Source: an uncultured Collinsella sp.
Lineage (GTDB): Bacteria; Actinomycetota; Coriobacteriia; Coriobacteriales; Coriobacteriaceae
Length of the DNA stretch: 30,163 nt
Assembly: GCA_902496005.1 (NCBI GenBank)
Contig: CABUZI010000007.1
Location: 1 to 30,163, forward strand
Reading direction: 5' to 3'
The notes beneath the pieces were generated by a model. The model ran no database searches. It saw only the letters and a program-made list of their open reading frames with translations, and was not told where the DNA came from. The stretch's first letter is position 1. The number at the start of each line of letters is the position of its first letter. Positions 16,497 to 22,920 of the stretch are shown piece by piece. The position numbers were made by a program, and so were the translations under genes.

Positions 16497-17402
16497 ATGG
16501 AACCTATTACAACGGGCATGCAAGGAGCAGCCGTCGAGGACGTGCAGTCTCGTCTCCTGCAGCTCGGCTACACGATTGATGCCGCCGAAGTCACCGACAA
16601 GTACTTTGGAGCCACCACTGAGCAGGCCGTCAGCACCTTCAGGCTCGACAGCGGCCTTGCTGCCGGTCATGCCGTCGATATCCCCTGCTGGAGCGCCCTT
16701 GTAGACGCTTCGTATAAGCTGGGCGACCGCACTCTCTATCTGCGCATGCCCAATTTCCATGGCGCCGATGTGCAGGCCCTGCAGCGCGCTCTCAACGTTT
16801 TGGGCTTTGCCTGTGGCGAAGACGACGGCTACTTTGGTCCGCATACCGAGGCCGCCCTGCAGCAGTTCCAGGAAAATGTCGGCCTGTTTGCCGACGGCAT
16901 GGCCTTCCAGGACACCTACGCCTACATCAACCGCCTGCACCATGTGTGGGAGGGCAAGCCCTCGGTCACCGAAGCCGAGTCCCGCATCGGTTTTGCTCGC
17001 GCCGCCAACGTGCTCGAGCGCTTCCAGATTGCCGTTATCGGCGAGGACCCCATCGCACGCAGTGTTGCGTCGCGCATGTGGAATATCGCCACGGCAACGA
17101 CCGACAACAGCGGCATGATGCTCTGCGACTCCGAGGTCCCAACCGACGTTGACCTGGTGCTCGAGATCGCAAGCGACGAGCTGCCCGCCGACGCCGCACC
17201 GCGCGCCACGATTGCCCTCGCCGAGTGTCACAACCTGGCCCAGCGCATCCGTACTGCCAATGTTGCCGCACAGCAGAAGCCGGCACGCATTCGCATTGAG
17301 CTCACGGGCATGACGCGCTGCAACGGCACCTTCACGGCCAGCGACGCGCAGACACTCGCCGTACGCCTGCTCGATGGCGTTTGCGATGCCCTCGCAGATT
17401 AG
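16497..17402 (+). CDS. Protein with two peptidoglycan-binding (PG_binding_1) repeats and an unknown C-terminal domain
   Basis: 301 aa. Residues about 5-72 (GMQGAAVEDVQSRLLQLGY ... YFGATTEQAVSTFR) and about 84-145 (HGADVQALQRALNVLGFACG ... YFGPHTEAALQQFQ) are two PG_binding_1-type helical repeats. The C-terminal half (about 165-301) looks alpha/beta, with FQIAVIGEDPIARSVASRMW near 179, and is not recognised. No signal peptide or membrane segment is visible, which is odd for a wall-binding protein. It may act inside the cell, leave by another route, or bind something else. GAAAGGGG stands about 8 nt before the ATG. A -10-like TACACT (16,404-16,409) lies upstream. The gene is followed by tRNA-Gln. 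No catalytic motif of an amidase or carboxypeptidase is seen. Confidence 0.8.
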   Translation: MEPITTGMQGAAVEDVQSRLLQLGYTIDAAEVTDKYFGATTEQAVSTFRLDSGLAAGHAVDIPCWSALVDASYKLGDRTLYLRMPNFHGADVQALQRALNVLGFACGEDDGYFGPHTEAALQQFQENVGLFADGMAFQDTYAYINRLHHVWEGKPSVTEAESRIGFARAANVLERFQIAVIGEDPIARSVASRMWNIATATTDNSGMMLCDSEVPTDVDLVLEIASDELPADAAPRATIALAECHNLAQRIRTANVAAQQKPARIRIELTGMTRCNGTFTASDAQTLAVRLLDGVCDALAD

Positions 17403-17409
17403 GTAAACT
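17381..17409 (+). promoter_or_regulatory. Promoter of tRNA-Gln
   Basis: TTGCGA (17,381-17,386), a 17-nt spacer and TAAACT (17,404-17,409) overlap the end of the preceding gene and would start transcription about 25 nt before the mature tRNA. Confidence 0.6.
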
Positions 17410-17440
17410 AAACGAGTTGCTTTTGGGCAACACCACACAT

Positions 17441-17512
17441 TGGGACGTAGTTCAACGGTAGAACTCCGGTTTTTGGTGCCGGCTGTTGGGGGTTCGAATC
17501 CCTCCGTCCCAG
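17441..17512 (+). tRNA. tRNA-Gln (anticodon UUG)
   Basis: Complete 72-nt cloverleaf: acceptor TGGGACG/CGTCCCA, D-stem GTTC/GAAC, anticodon stem CCGGT/GCCGG with loop TTTTGGT giving anticodon TTG, 5-nt variable loop, T-stem GGGGG/CCCTC with loop TTCGAAT, discriminator G. The 3' CCA is not encoded. An initial T-A pair instead of G-C fits tRNA-Gln. Confidence 0.97.
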
Positions 17513-17525
17513 CCCTTAAGAACAC

Positions 17526-17563
17526 AGCGCTCCAGGCCCTTATGAACCTGGAGCGCTTTCTTG
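17526..17563 (+). terminator. Intrinsic terminator of tRNA-Gln
   Basis: AGCGCTCCAGG (17,526-17,536) pairs perfectly over 11 bp with CCTGGAGCGCT (17,547-17,557), followed by TTCTTGT. It lies 13 nt after the tRNA. Confidence 0.85.
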
Positions 17564-17572
17564 TGGGCAAGC

Positions 17573-17703
17573 GGAGGGATTCGAACCCGCAAGGGTGCGG
17601 AGCTGAGGAAACGCGAAGCGTCTTCCAGCGCAGCACGCAAGGAGCGAAGCGACGCAGCGGGGCGCGGCCGCCGAAAAGGCGGACGCGGAATCCCTCCGTC
17701 CCA
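17573..17703. repeat. Foldback segment bounded by tRNA-Gln T-arm copies
   Basis: GGAGGGATTCGAACCC (17,573-17,588) is the exact reverse complement of the tRNA-Gln T-arm region 17,490-17,505. GAATCCCTCCGTCCCA (17,688-17,703) is an exact direct copy of the last 16 bases of the tRNA, 17,496-17,511. Between them lie smaller GC hairpins such as CCGCC-GAAAA-GGCGG. The segment thus has tRNA tail sequence at both ends in opposite orientation. No integrase or protein-coding gene is present. It may be a decayed tRNA duplication or a recombination scar. Confidence 0.75.
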
Positions 17704-17764
17704 TACCAGTCGAGAACACCTCGCATCAAGAAATATCAGCCCAGTTCCGAAAAGCGAGCCGCCA

Positions 17765-17838
17765 TCTACAAAATGGCGCGTGGCCCCGGCGGACCGGGCA
17801 TTAAGCTTGTCGCGAGTTCCGCACGCAAAGAAGGCCAC
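17765..17838 (+). repeat. Truncated foldback element copy D (left half only)
   Basis: 17,810-17,838 repeats exactly the first 29 bases of the element core (TCGCGAGTTCCGCACGCAAA then GAAGGCCAC) and is preceded by a GC-rich then AT-rich arm-like stretch (17,770-17,809). The inner hairpin partner, the right core half and the right arm are missing, and after 17,838 the sequence is unrelated. It is probably a deletion derivative. Confidence 0.8.
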
Positions 17839-17860
17839 GCGACCTCGATGTTTTGGACGT

Positions 17861-17976
17861 GACAGCGAGAAGGGTCCTGGTATGGCAAGGTGACGTGAAA
17901 CAAGGCGGCGCTGACCTTCTGGTCGCGCCGCCGAAGTTGAACGTCAGATTGCCGTGCCAGGGCCCCTCGCAGCGTC
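17861..17976. repeat. Long nested imperfect hairpin, second type
   Basis: Arms 17,861-17,901 and 17,936-17,976 are both 41 nt and match as an ungapped inverted repeat at 29 of 41 positions, several differences being transitions that allow G-U pairs. Inside, GGCGGCGC (17,904-17,911) pairs with GCGCCGCC around a GACC-TTCT-GGTC tip. It lies between the truncated element D and the terminator of the JetD-like gene and may be a structured RNA or a relic of another repeat family. Confidence 0.65.
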
Positions 17977-18005
17977 AAGAAGACCGCCGTTCGGTAGAAC
18001 GGCGG
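17975..18005 (-). terminator. Intrinsic terminator of the JetD-like gene
   Basis: On the minus strand CCGCCGTTC (17,997-18,005) pairs with GAACGGCGG (17,984-17,992) over 9 bp with loop TACC, followed by TCTTCTTGA. It starts 3 nt after the stop codon. Confidence 0.88.
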
Positions 18006-18008
18006 AAT

Positions 18009-20183
18009 TTAGTTGTTCAGCATGCGGTCGAAGCTTCCCGAGTCGCCATCCCGATAGTCGGCGGTCATCAGAATCTCCTGCGGAATGCGCCCGCCTTCAC
18101 GTAGCACGTTGCGGAACTGCACGCGCGTAACCATGGGCAGATCCTTGATCGTCGCTGCCAGGTTCTGCGGCACGCCCTGGTTGGCAGCCGCGGGCTCGCA
18201 CTCGCCGCCGGCCTTCACGCGACGTTTATGCTCGGCGAGCATGGCGCGGTACATGCCAGCATGCAGGCGAATCTCAACCACATTGGCATTGCGAGCCTGC
18301 TCGACGATGCGCGCGCCCTCGCGATCGATATCGCCCACGTAGTAGACGTAGTTAAAGCGATAGCCAATCTCGGCCAGATAATCGTCCAGGGCATGCGAGA
18401 CGCTCGCCTTGCATCCGCCGCCAAAAATCACGCCGCCCACCTTGGTACCAAAGAGCTTGGCATGTTTGCGTCCGCGCAGGAGCTTGACGATCTCGTCGTA
18501 GGTATCCAGGTTCTCGACCATAATGAACGGCTTGTCGGCACCCAGCGTAAAGAAGCCCGTAAAGTGCACGGGGCGATTGGGGGCGACCTTGATCGCCTGC
18601 ATGCTGATGCCCTTTTCGGTCATACGCCTGATCAAGCGCTCACCGTGCTTGCCGTCAAAAGCCTTCTCGTCGTTAAAGATCTGGTAGGCACGCTGGCGGC
18701 GCGAGGCAACCGGCGTATCGGCACCTCGGTTCTGCTCGATCCAAGCCTGGATGCTTGCGATTTCCTCGGCAATCTTGCGGTTGGACATCTCGTTGTGCTG
18801 AGTGCGCTGCGAAGCCTTTTTGCCGTCCTTGCCCTCGACCTTTACGATCTGTGTCTGCTGCTCTTTGATCTTAGAGAGCGCCATAGGCGTAGGGACAACT
18901 TTGAGCAGCTGCCTGCCTAAAACGCGGGCAAGAGCAAACGCCGAGACCTCGCCGTGGGCGGCCGACTCGGGCTGCCGGGCAGCAGTATCTACTGCGGCAG
19001 ACTCCGGCTTCTTCTGAGACTTGCGCTTAGAATCGCCTTGGGAATTGCGCTCGCGCTTCGGCATAGGCGCCTGCTTCTGCGGACGATCGGACTTGCTCTC
19101 CTTCGCCGGCTGGCGCTTAGGCTGCCCCGAAGAAACCTCGACCTTCGCATCCTCGTCCTGCGGCGCGATCTTCTCGGCTGCAGTCTCGGCATGGGAACTG
19201 CGGCCCCCACGATGGCGACGGCGGCGGGGCTTGCTCGACGCGCCCTGCTCCGCCTGCTCATCAGTAGGCTGCTGGCCCTTGGCCTCGGCATCAACCTTAA
19301 GCTGCGGCTCAACAGGCTTCTGCTCGCGAGCCGCCGGCTCAACGGCCTTCTCGTCCTGAGTGGTCGAAGCCGGCTCGCTCTTCTCCTGACGCCTCACGGG
19401 ATACGCGCGCCCCGCAAAACCACGTCCGGGACGACATGAACCCGGAGCCTTCTTGGCAGACTCCTCAACATCGTCTGCAACCTCAGAAGACTCTTCGACC
19501 TCACGCGCGGCATCCTGCTGTGCAGCCTTAAAGTGAGCGCCGCGACGGTGCTTGGGCTCTTGGGCCTCCACGGGCTTTTGCTCCTTCGTGGGCTTCTGCG
19601 ACTCGGCAGCAGCCTCGGTCTCAACAGCCTCGGCATCCGTCTCGCCCTTTCGAGCAACGGCGCGACGGAAGCGCTCCTGCTGGGCGCGGCGCTGTGCATC
19701 GCGCTTGCCGCCCCCGCCAAAACCGCCGCGTCCTGCCTTGGCCGTAAAGGCACGCACGACGTTCTCATCGAGCAACTCATCGGTATCGACATGCTCACGC
19801 GGGGCAACTTCTTCCACAGCAGGCACGTCAGCGGAATCCTCGACGACAAAATCCTCGACGGACTCGGCAGGCTGCTCCTGGGCATCGCGGATCTCGGCAT
19901 TGATGGTATAGAACGCCGGGCGCCCGTTAATGCCGCTACCCTCGATCTTGGTCACGATATTTGCCGCGATAAGCTCATCGCGCATCGCCTTGGTGTCACA
20001 TTCCTTATCGACGGAGCGGAAAATCTGCGCCAGCGCGCTCGACTTAATCTTGAGTGCCTTGCGGCAAAGCAGGTCGTAGGCAACCAGCTTTGCCCGCTCG
20101 GCAGAAAGCGACGTTTGTCCGCTCAGACGCTCAGCCAGAGCATCGACATTTTGTTGGTTATCGGAATATACCGTCTTGGCCAC
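18009..20183 (-). CDS. Orphan protein with C-terminal Toprim (JetD/DUF2220, TopoVI-A-like) domain and long disordered middle
   Basis: 724 aa in three parts. Residues about 5-110 are folded and look like a small helical/winged-helix domain ending in GINGRPAFYTINAEI. About 110-420 is charged low complexity rich in Glu, Lys, Gln, Pro and Arg (for example SKPRRRRHRGGRSS). About 430-724 contains a Toprim-like fold: IMVENLDTYDEIV with Glu557, GGVIFGGGC, then YYVGDIDREGARIVEQAR with Asp618/Asp620. This order (E, GG, DxD) matches the nuclease subunit JetD of Wadjet and the TopoVI-A/Spo11 family. JetA, JetB and JetC are absent. The GTG at 20,183 follows AAAGGGG. An ATG at 20,207 lies before that site. 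The role is unknown: DNA cleavage or topology is possible from the fold, but no catalytic Tyr is assigned. Confidence 0.75.
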   Translation of the reverse strand: MAKTVYSDNQQNVDALAERLSGQTSLSAERAKLVAYDLLCRKALKIKSSALAQIFRSVDKECDTKAMRDELIAANIVTKIEGSGINGRPAFYTINAEIRDAQEQPAESVEDFVVEDSADVPAVEEVAPREHVDTDELLDENVVRAFTAKAGRGGFGGGGKRDAQRRAQQERFRRAVARKGETDAEAVETEAAAESQKPTKEQKPVEAQEPKHRRGAHFKAAQQDAAREVEESSEVADDVEESAKKAPGSCRPGRGFAGRAYPVRRQEKSEPASTTQDEKAVEPAAREQKPVEPQLKVDAEAKGQQPTDEQAEQGASSKPRRRRHRGGRSSHAETAAEKIAPQDEDAKVEVSSGQPKRQPAKESKSDRPQKQAPMPKRERNSQGDSKRKSQKKPESAAVDTAARQPESAAHGEVSAFALARVLGRQLLKVVPTPMALSKIKEQQTQIVKVEGKDGKKASQRTQHNEMSNRKIAEEIASIQAWIEQNRGADTPVASRRQRAYQIFNDEKAFDGKHGERLIRRMTEKGISMQAIKVAPNRPVHFTGFFTLGADKPFIMVENLDTYDEIVKLLRGRKHAKLFGTKVGGVIFGGGCKASVSHALDDYLAEIGYRFNYVYYVGDIDREGARIVEQARNANVVEIRLHAGMYRAMLAEHKRRVKAGGECEPAAANQGVPQNLAATIKDLPMVTRVQFRNVLREGGRIPQEILMTADYRDGDSGSFDRMLNN

Positions 20184-20287
20184 GGGGCCCCTTTCATATG
20201 CACACATATACGTCTATATGGTACAACGCGCGCCCTTATCCACGCAAAACATCTGCGAGAACACTCGAGCGTCACCCGCTTTTGCAT

Positions 20288-20328
20288 GAAAAAAGACCGA
20301 GCCCGCGAAGTCGCGGACCCGGTCTTTC
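20288..20328 (-). terminator. Intrinsic terminator of cstA
   Basis: On the minus strand AAAGACCGGGTCCGCGA pairs with CGCGGGCTCGGTCTTT with minor mismatches, followed by TTTCATG, so U-rich sequence runs out of the stem. It lies about 40 nt after the cstA stop codon. Confidence 0.88.
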
Positions 20329-20366
20329 CGAGTCATATAGATGTGACGTTCAACTCGTCAGGTCGA

Positions 20367-22256
20367 CTAAGCCTTGGCAGCCTCGGCATCGGCAGGAGCC
20401 TCAGCGGCAGCGGCGCGGCCGTACTCGGCCTTGCCCATCTCGGACCACTCGGGCTCCTCGTCAGGCATGGAGCCAGCCTCCTTGCCGAAGAACTCCTTGA
20501 GGCAGTTGACGGCGACGATGAGGCCCAGGACCATCAGCAGGACGGCAAAGACGAGCTGCAGGCCCTTGGTGGCGGCGACGGAGACGGCGGCCGTGGTGGC
20601 GGTAGCCGGGATAGTGCCGAAGAAGCCGTAAGCCTGGACAGCGGCCATGCAGCCCATGGCGCTCTGGACCAGCGAGGTGAAGGTGCAGCAGAGCAGGAAG
20701 ACGACGGGCACGTAGAGCATCCAACCCTTGCGGCCGGTGCACTTGCAGAACACGGCGAGGGTGATCATGGTCATGCCGCCGAGCAGCTGGTTGGAAGCAC
20801 CAAAGAGCGGCCAGATGTTGGCATAGCCACCAAAAGCGAGGGCGAGACCGGGAAGCAGGGTAACGACCGTGGCGAACCAGGGGTTGCCGAGGACCTTCAT
20901 ATAGCCGGCCTTGGACTCGATGGCCAGGGCATCGTTGGTCTGGGCAAAGAACTCGGAGAACGAGGTGCGGGCGATGCGGGCGACGGCGTCGAGCGAGGTC
21001 AGGGCCAGAGCGGAGACGTTCATGGTCATGAAGACGGTAGCGAGCGTGCCGTCAACACCGAAGGCCTGCATACCGCGGGAGATACCAGCGGCGAAGATCT
21101 GGAACGGGGTGGAAGCGACACCGGCGTTGAGGGCGCCAGTACCGGCGGTGTTCATATCGGAGAACATGATGCCGGCGACGATGATGGCAAGGATGCCGAC
21201 GAAGGACTCGACGATCATGGCGCCGTAACCGACCTTGACGGCGTCCTGCTCCTTCTCGACCTGCTTAGAGGAGGTACCGGAAGAAACGAGGCTGTGGAAA
21301 CCGGAGAGAGCACCGCAAGCAACGGAGACAAACAGGACCGGGAACATCATGCCGGAGGCAGTGGAGAAGCCGGTAAAGACCGGAGCGGTGATAGTGGCCT
21401 GACCGTTGACGCCCAGGACGACGATGCCGAGGACAGCGCAGACGATCATGACGATCATCATGATGGAAGTGAGGTAATCACGCGGGGTCTTGAGCATCTG
21501 GATGGGCATAGCGCCAGCGAAGACCAGGTAGACCATGACGACGGCGAACCACTGGAACTTATCCAGGTAGACCGGAAACTGCATACCGACGGCGAACATG
21601 AGAACCATGAGGACCACGCCGGTGACGAACTCGGCAGCGCCGGTGAGGTTGAACTTCTTCTGGGCCCAACCAAAGGCGATAGCGACGAAGGTGAACAGGA
21701 TGGAGATGGTACCAGCGCAGCCGGCGGCATAGGACTTGGTGAAGTCGATGGCACCGGTAGCAGCACCAGAAGCGTCAACGGCCGGGGTGAACATGAACGT
21801 CTTGCAGACCATGTCGGTAAAGGCGGCGATGACGATGATGCAGAACAGCCAGCAGAACAGCAGGAACAGGCGACGGCCGGTCTTGCCGATATACTTCTCG
21901 ATGAGCTGAGCGAGTGACTTGCCGTTGTTCTTCATCGAAGCGTACAGGGCACCAAAGTCGTGGACGGCGCCAAAGAAGATGCCGCCGACGAGAACCCAGA
22001 GCACGACGGGCAGCCAGCCAAAGGCCATGGCGACGATCGTACCCGTAACAGGGCCAGCACCGCAGATCGAGCTGAACTGGTGCGAGAACGCGGTGAAGGC
22101 GGAGACGGGCGAGAAGCTCTTGCCATCCTTCATGCGCTTGGCCGGCGTGAGGGCCTCTTTGTCAACGCCCCACTTGTTGGCCAACCAGCGACCGTAGCCC
22201 AGATAGCCGCAGGCGAGCACCGCCGCAGCCACAACCATGAGCAAAACTCCGTTCAT
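20367..22256 (-). CDS. cstA: CstA-family transporter (carbon starvation / pyruvate or peptide uptake)
   Basis: Polytopic membrane transporter of 629 aa with 15 or more hydrophobic segments. The N-terminus contains the family hallmarks SPVSAFTAFSHQFSSICGAGPVTGTIVAM and GAVHDFGALYASMKNNGKSL, and later FHSLVSSGTSSKQ and FGASNQLLGGMT. Family members in enterics (CstA, BtsT) take up pyruvate, and peptides have also been proposed. GAGGAGGA stands about 8 nt before the ATG at 22,256. The protein is somewhat shorter than enteric CstA (about 700 aa). The C-terminal tail is charged and Ala/Glu-rich. Its transcript carries a leader of about 235 nt with an intrinsic terminator just before the ribosome site, so expression is probably controlled by premature termination. 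Confidence 0.93.
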   Translation of the reverse strand: MNGVLLMVVAAAVLACGYLGYGRWLANKWGVDKEALTPAKRMKDGKSFSPVSAFTAFSHQFSSICGAGPVTGTIVAMAFGWLPVVLWVLVGGIFFGAVHDFGALYASMKNNGKSLAQLIEKYIGKTGRRLFLLFCWLFCIIVIAAFTDMVCKTFMFTPAVDASGAATGAIDFTKSYAAGCAGTISILFTFVAIAFGWAQKKFNLTGAAEFVTGVVLMVLMFAVGMQFPVYLDKFQWFAVVMVYLVFAGAMPIQMLKTPRDYLTSIMMIVMIVCAVLGIVVLGVNGQATITAPVFTGFSTASGMMFPVLFVSVACGALSGFHSLVSSGTSSKQVEKEQDAVKVGYGAMIVESFVGILAIIVAGIMFSDMNTAGTGALNAGVASTPFQIFAAGISRGMQAFGVDGTLATVFMTMNVSALALTSLDAVARIARTSFSEFFAQTNDALAIESKAGYMKVLGNPWFATVVTLLPGLALAFGGYANIWPLFGASNQLLGGMTMITLAVFCKCTGRKGWMLYVPVVFLLCCTFTSLVQSAMGCMAAVQAYGFFGTIPATATTAAVSVAATKGLQLVFAVLLMVLGLIVAVNCLKEFFGKEAGSMPDEEPEWSEMGKAEYGRAAAAEAPADAEAAKA

Positions 22257-22290
22257 TACATTTCCTCCTCTAGAAAGAACTACTCAGACA

Positions 22291-22330
22291 TAAAAAATGA
22301 GGGCCGTCGGTTGCGCTCGACGGCCCTCAT
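22291..22330 (-). terminator. Terminator/attenuator in the cstA leader
   Basis: On the minus strand ATGAGGGCCGTCG (22,318-22,330) pairs perfectly over 13 bp with CGACGGCCCTCAT (22,297-22,309), followed by TTTTTTA. It ends 35 nt before the cstA start codon. No gene precedes it on that strand within 700 nt, so it most likely interrupts the cstA transcript itself. A competing upstream stem (GCCCGT/ACGGGC, and GGGTTAGC/GCTAGCCC) suggests alternative folding. Confidence 0.75.
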
Positions 22331-22381
22331 CTTCATCAGCCGCCCGTTATCGTACGGGCTAGCTGTATGTGCTAACCCGCA

Positions 22382-22426
22382 TCAGATAATTACTACGCTG
22401 ATAATGTTTAGCTGATGCGTGAACAT
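22382..22426 (-). CDS. Possible Ile/Val-rich leader peptide of cstA
   Basis: A 14-codon frame on the minus strand reads MFTHQLNIISVVII and stop. Six of the last seven residues are Ile or Val. AGAGGA lies 10 nt before the ATG, rather far. An in-frame ATG at 22,450 would extend it by 8 residues. CGCATCAG in the frame can pair with CTGATGCG at its stop, as a pause hairpin would. The cue would be charged Ile/Val tRNA, but the frame may be accidental. Confidence 0.35.
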   Translation of the reverse strand: MFTHQLNIISVVII

Positions 22427-22497
22427 GTCTGAGAAATCCTCTTCAATCATGATGTGAACAATCCGTGCGCGTTCACATCCCCCAGTGGTTGAAAAGG

Positions 22498-22526
22498 AGT
22501 ATGAAACTTTAGTTACCTAAAGTCAA
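22498..22526 (-). promoter_or_regulatory. cstA promoter with operator-like palindrome
   Basis: Minus strand TTGACT (22,521-22,526), a 17-nt spacer and CATACT (22,498-22,503). The spacer is occupied by the perfect inverted repeat ACTTTAG-TTAC-CTAAAGT (22,506-22,523), a placement typical of a repressor site. Transcription would begin near 22,491. A further leader hairpin GATGTGAAC/GTTCACATC (22,451-22,459 / 22,471-22,479) lies downstream. Confidence 0.55.
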
Positions 22527-22624
22527 CGCAAATATGTAATGAATTTTCAACTTTTTTTGAATTTCTCGGTATAAAACGCCACTGACCTCGGACTTTACCT
22601 GACAAAAGTCTTTGCATGAGAGAT

Positions 22625-22777
22625 GCCCCCGAGAGCGGCGGGAGCCGGGCGACTCATATGAACTTTCCTGCTCTACAGTCCTGCGCAAGACGGAAAGCAT
22701 ATTAAGTGCTTTCCTTTGCGTGCGGAACTCGCGATAAAGTTCACATGCGCCGCCCGGCTCCCGCCGCTCTCGGGGGC
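22625..22777 (-). repeat. Foldback element copy C
   Basis: Arms of 42 nt (22,625-22,666 and 22,736-22,777) are complementary at 39 positions. Their outer part is GC-rich and their inner part AT-richer. The 69-nt core (22,667-22,735), read on the minus strand, matches copy B at 60 of 69 positions. All nine differences fall in the inner hairpin, which reads GAAAGCA/TGCTTTC instead of AAGGCCA/TGGCCTT and stays paired. The arms are unrelated to those of A or B. The region 22,531-22,624 to its left holds no gene and only a weak hairpin. Confidence 0.9.
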
Positions 22778-22789
22778 TCCCGTCCCAAA

Positions 22790-22812
22790 TGTGCGGAGCA
22801 AAGCTCCGCACA
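22790..22812. other. Perfect hairpin beside copy C
   Basis: TGTGCGGAGC-AAA-GCTCCGCACA is a perfect 10-bp stem with a 3-nt loop. On the plus strand CTTTTTC follows six bases later, so it could be a weak terminator. No gene leads into it. The stretch 22,813-22,920 between this hairpin and copy B shows nothing recognisable. Confidence 0.6.
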
Positions 22813-22920
22813 CCAACTTTTTCTTTCAGCTAAAGAACGCCGAAAATTCGACGCTGACTTGTTAACCTTGCTGGACGTTGTCGACGCCAAACCAGCTCAG
22901 AAGCTATATCGATACAGAAA

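Noticed and set aside
17573..17703. A second tRNA gene on the minus strand
   Set aside because: A T-arm is visible, but there is no matching acceptor stem, D-arm or anticodon arm at proper spacing.
17452..17838. Minus-strand frame across the tRNA-Gln gene
   Set aside because: It reads through the tRNA complement (giving the typical GGIRTPNSRHQKP artefact) and repeat elements, so it is not a protein gene.
19533..21917. Very long open frame on the plus strand opposite the JetD-like gene and cstA
   Set aside because: It covers two well-supported minus-strand genes in antisense, and its composition (Asp/Gly/His repeats) is the usual mirror of GC-rich codons. It has no ribosome site and no recognisable domain.
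22451..22479. CRP-type site GATGTGAAC...GTTCACATC upstream of cstA
   Set aside because: The half-sites are separated by 11 nt rather than the 6-nt spacing of a CRP site and lie downstream of the likely transcription start, so an RNA hairpin in the leader is a better reading.
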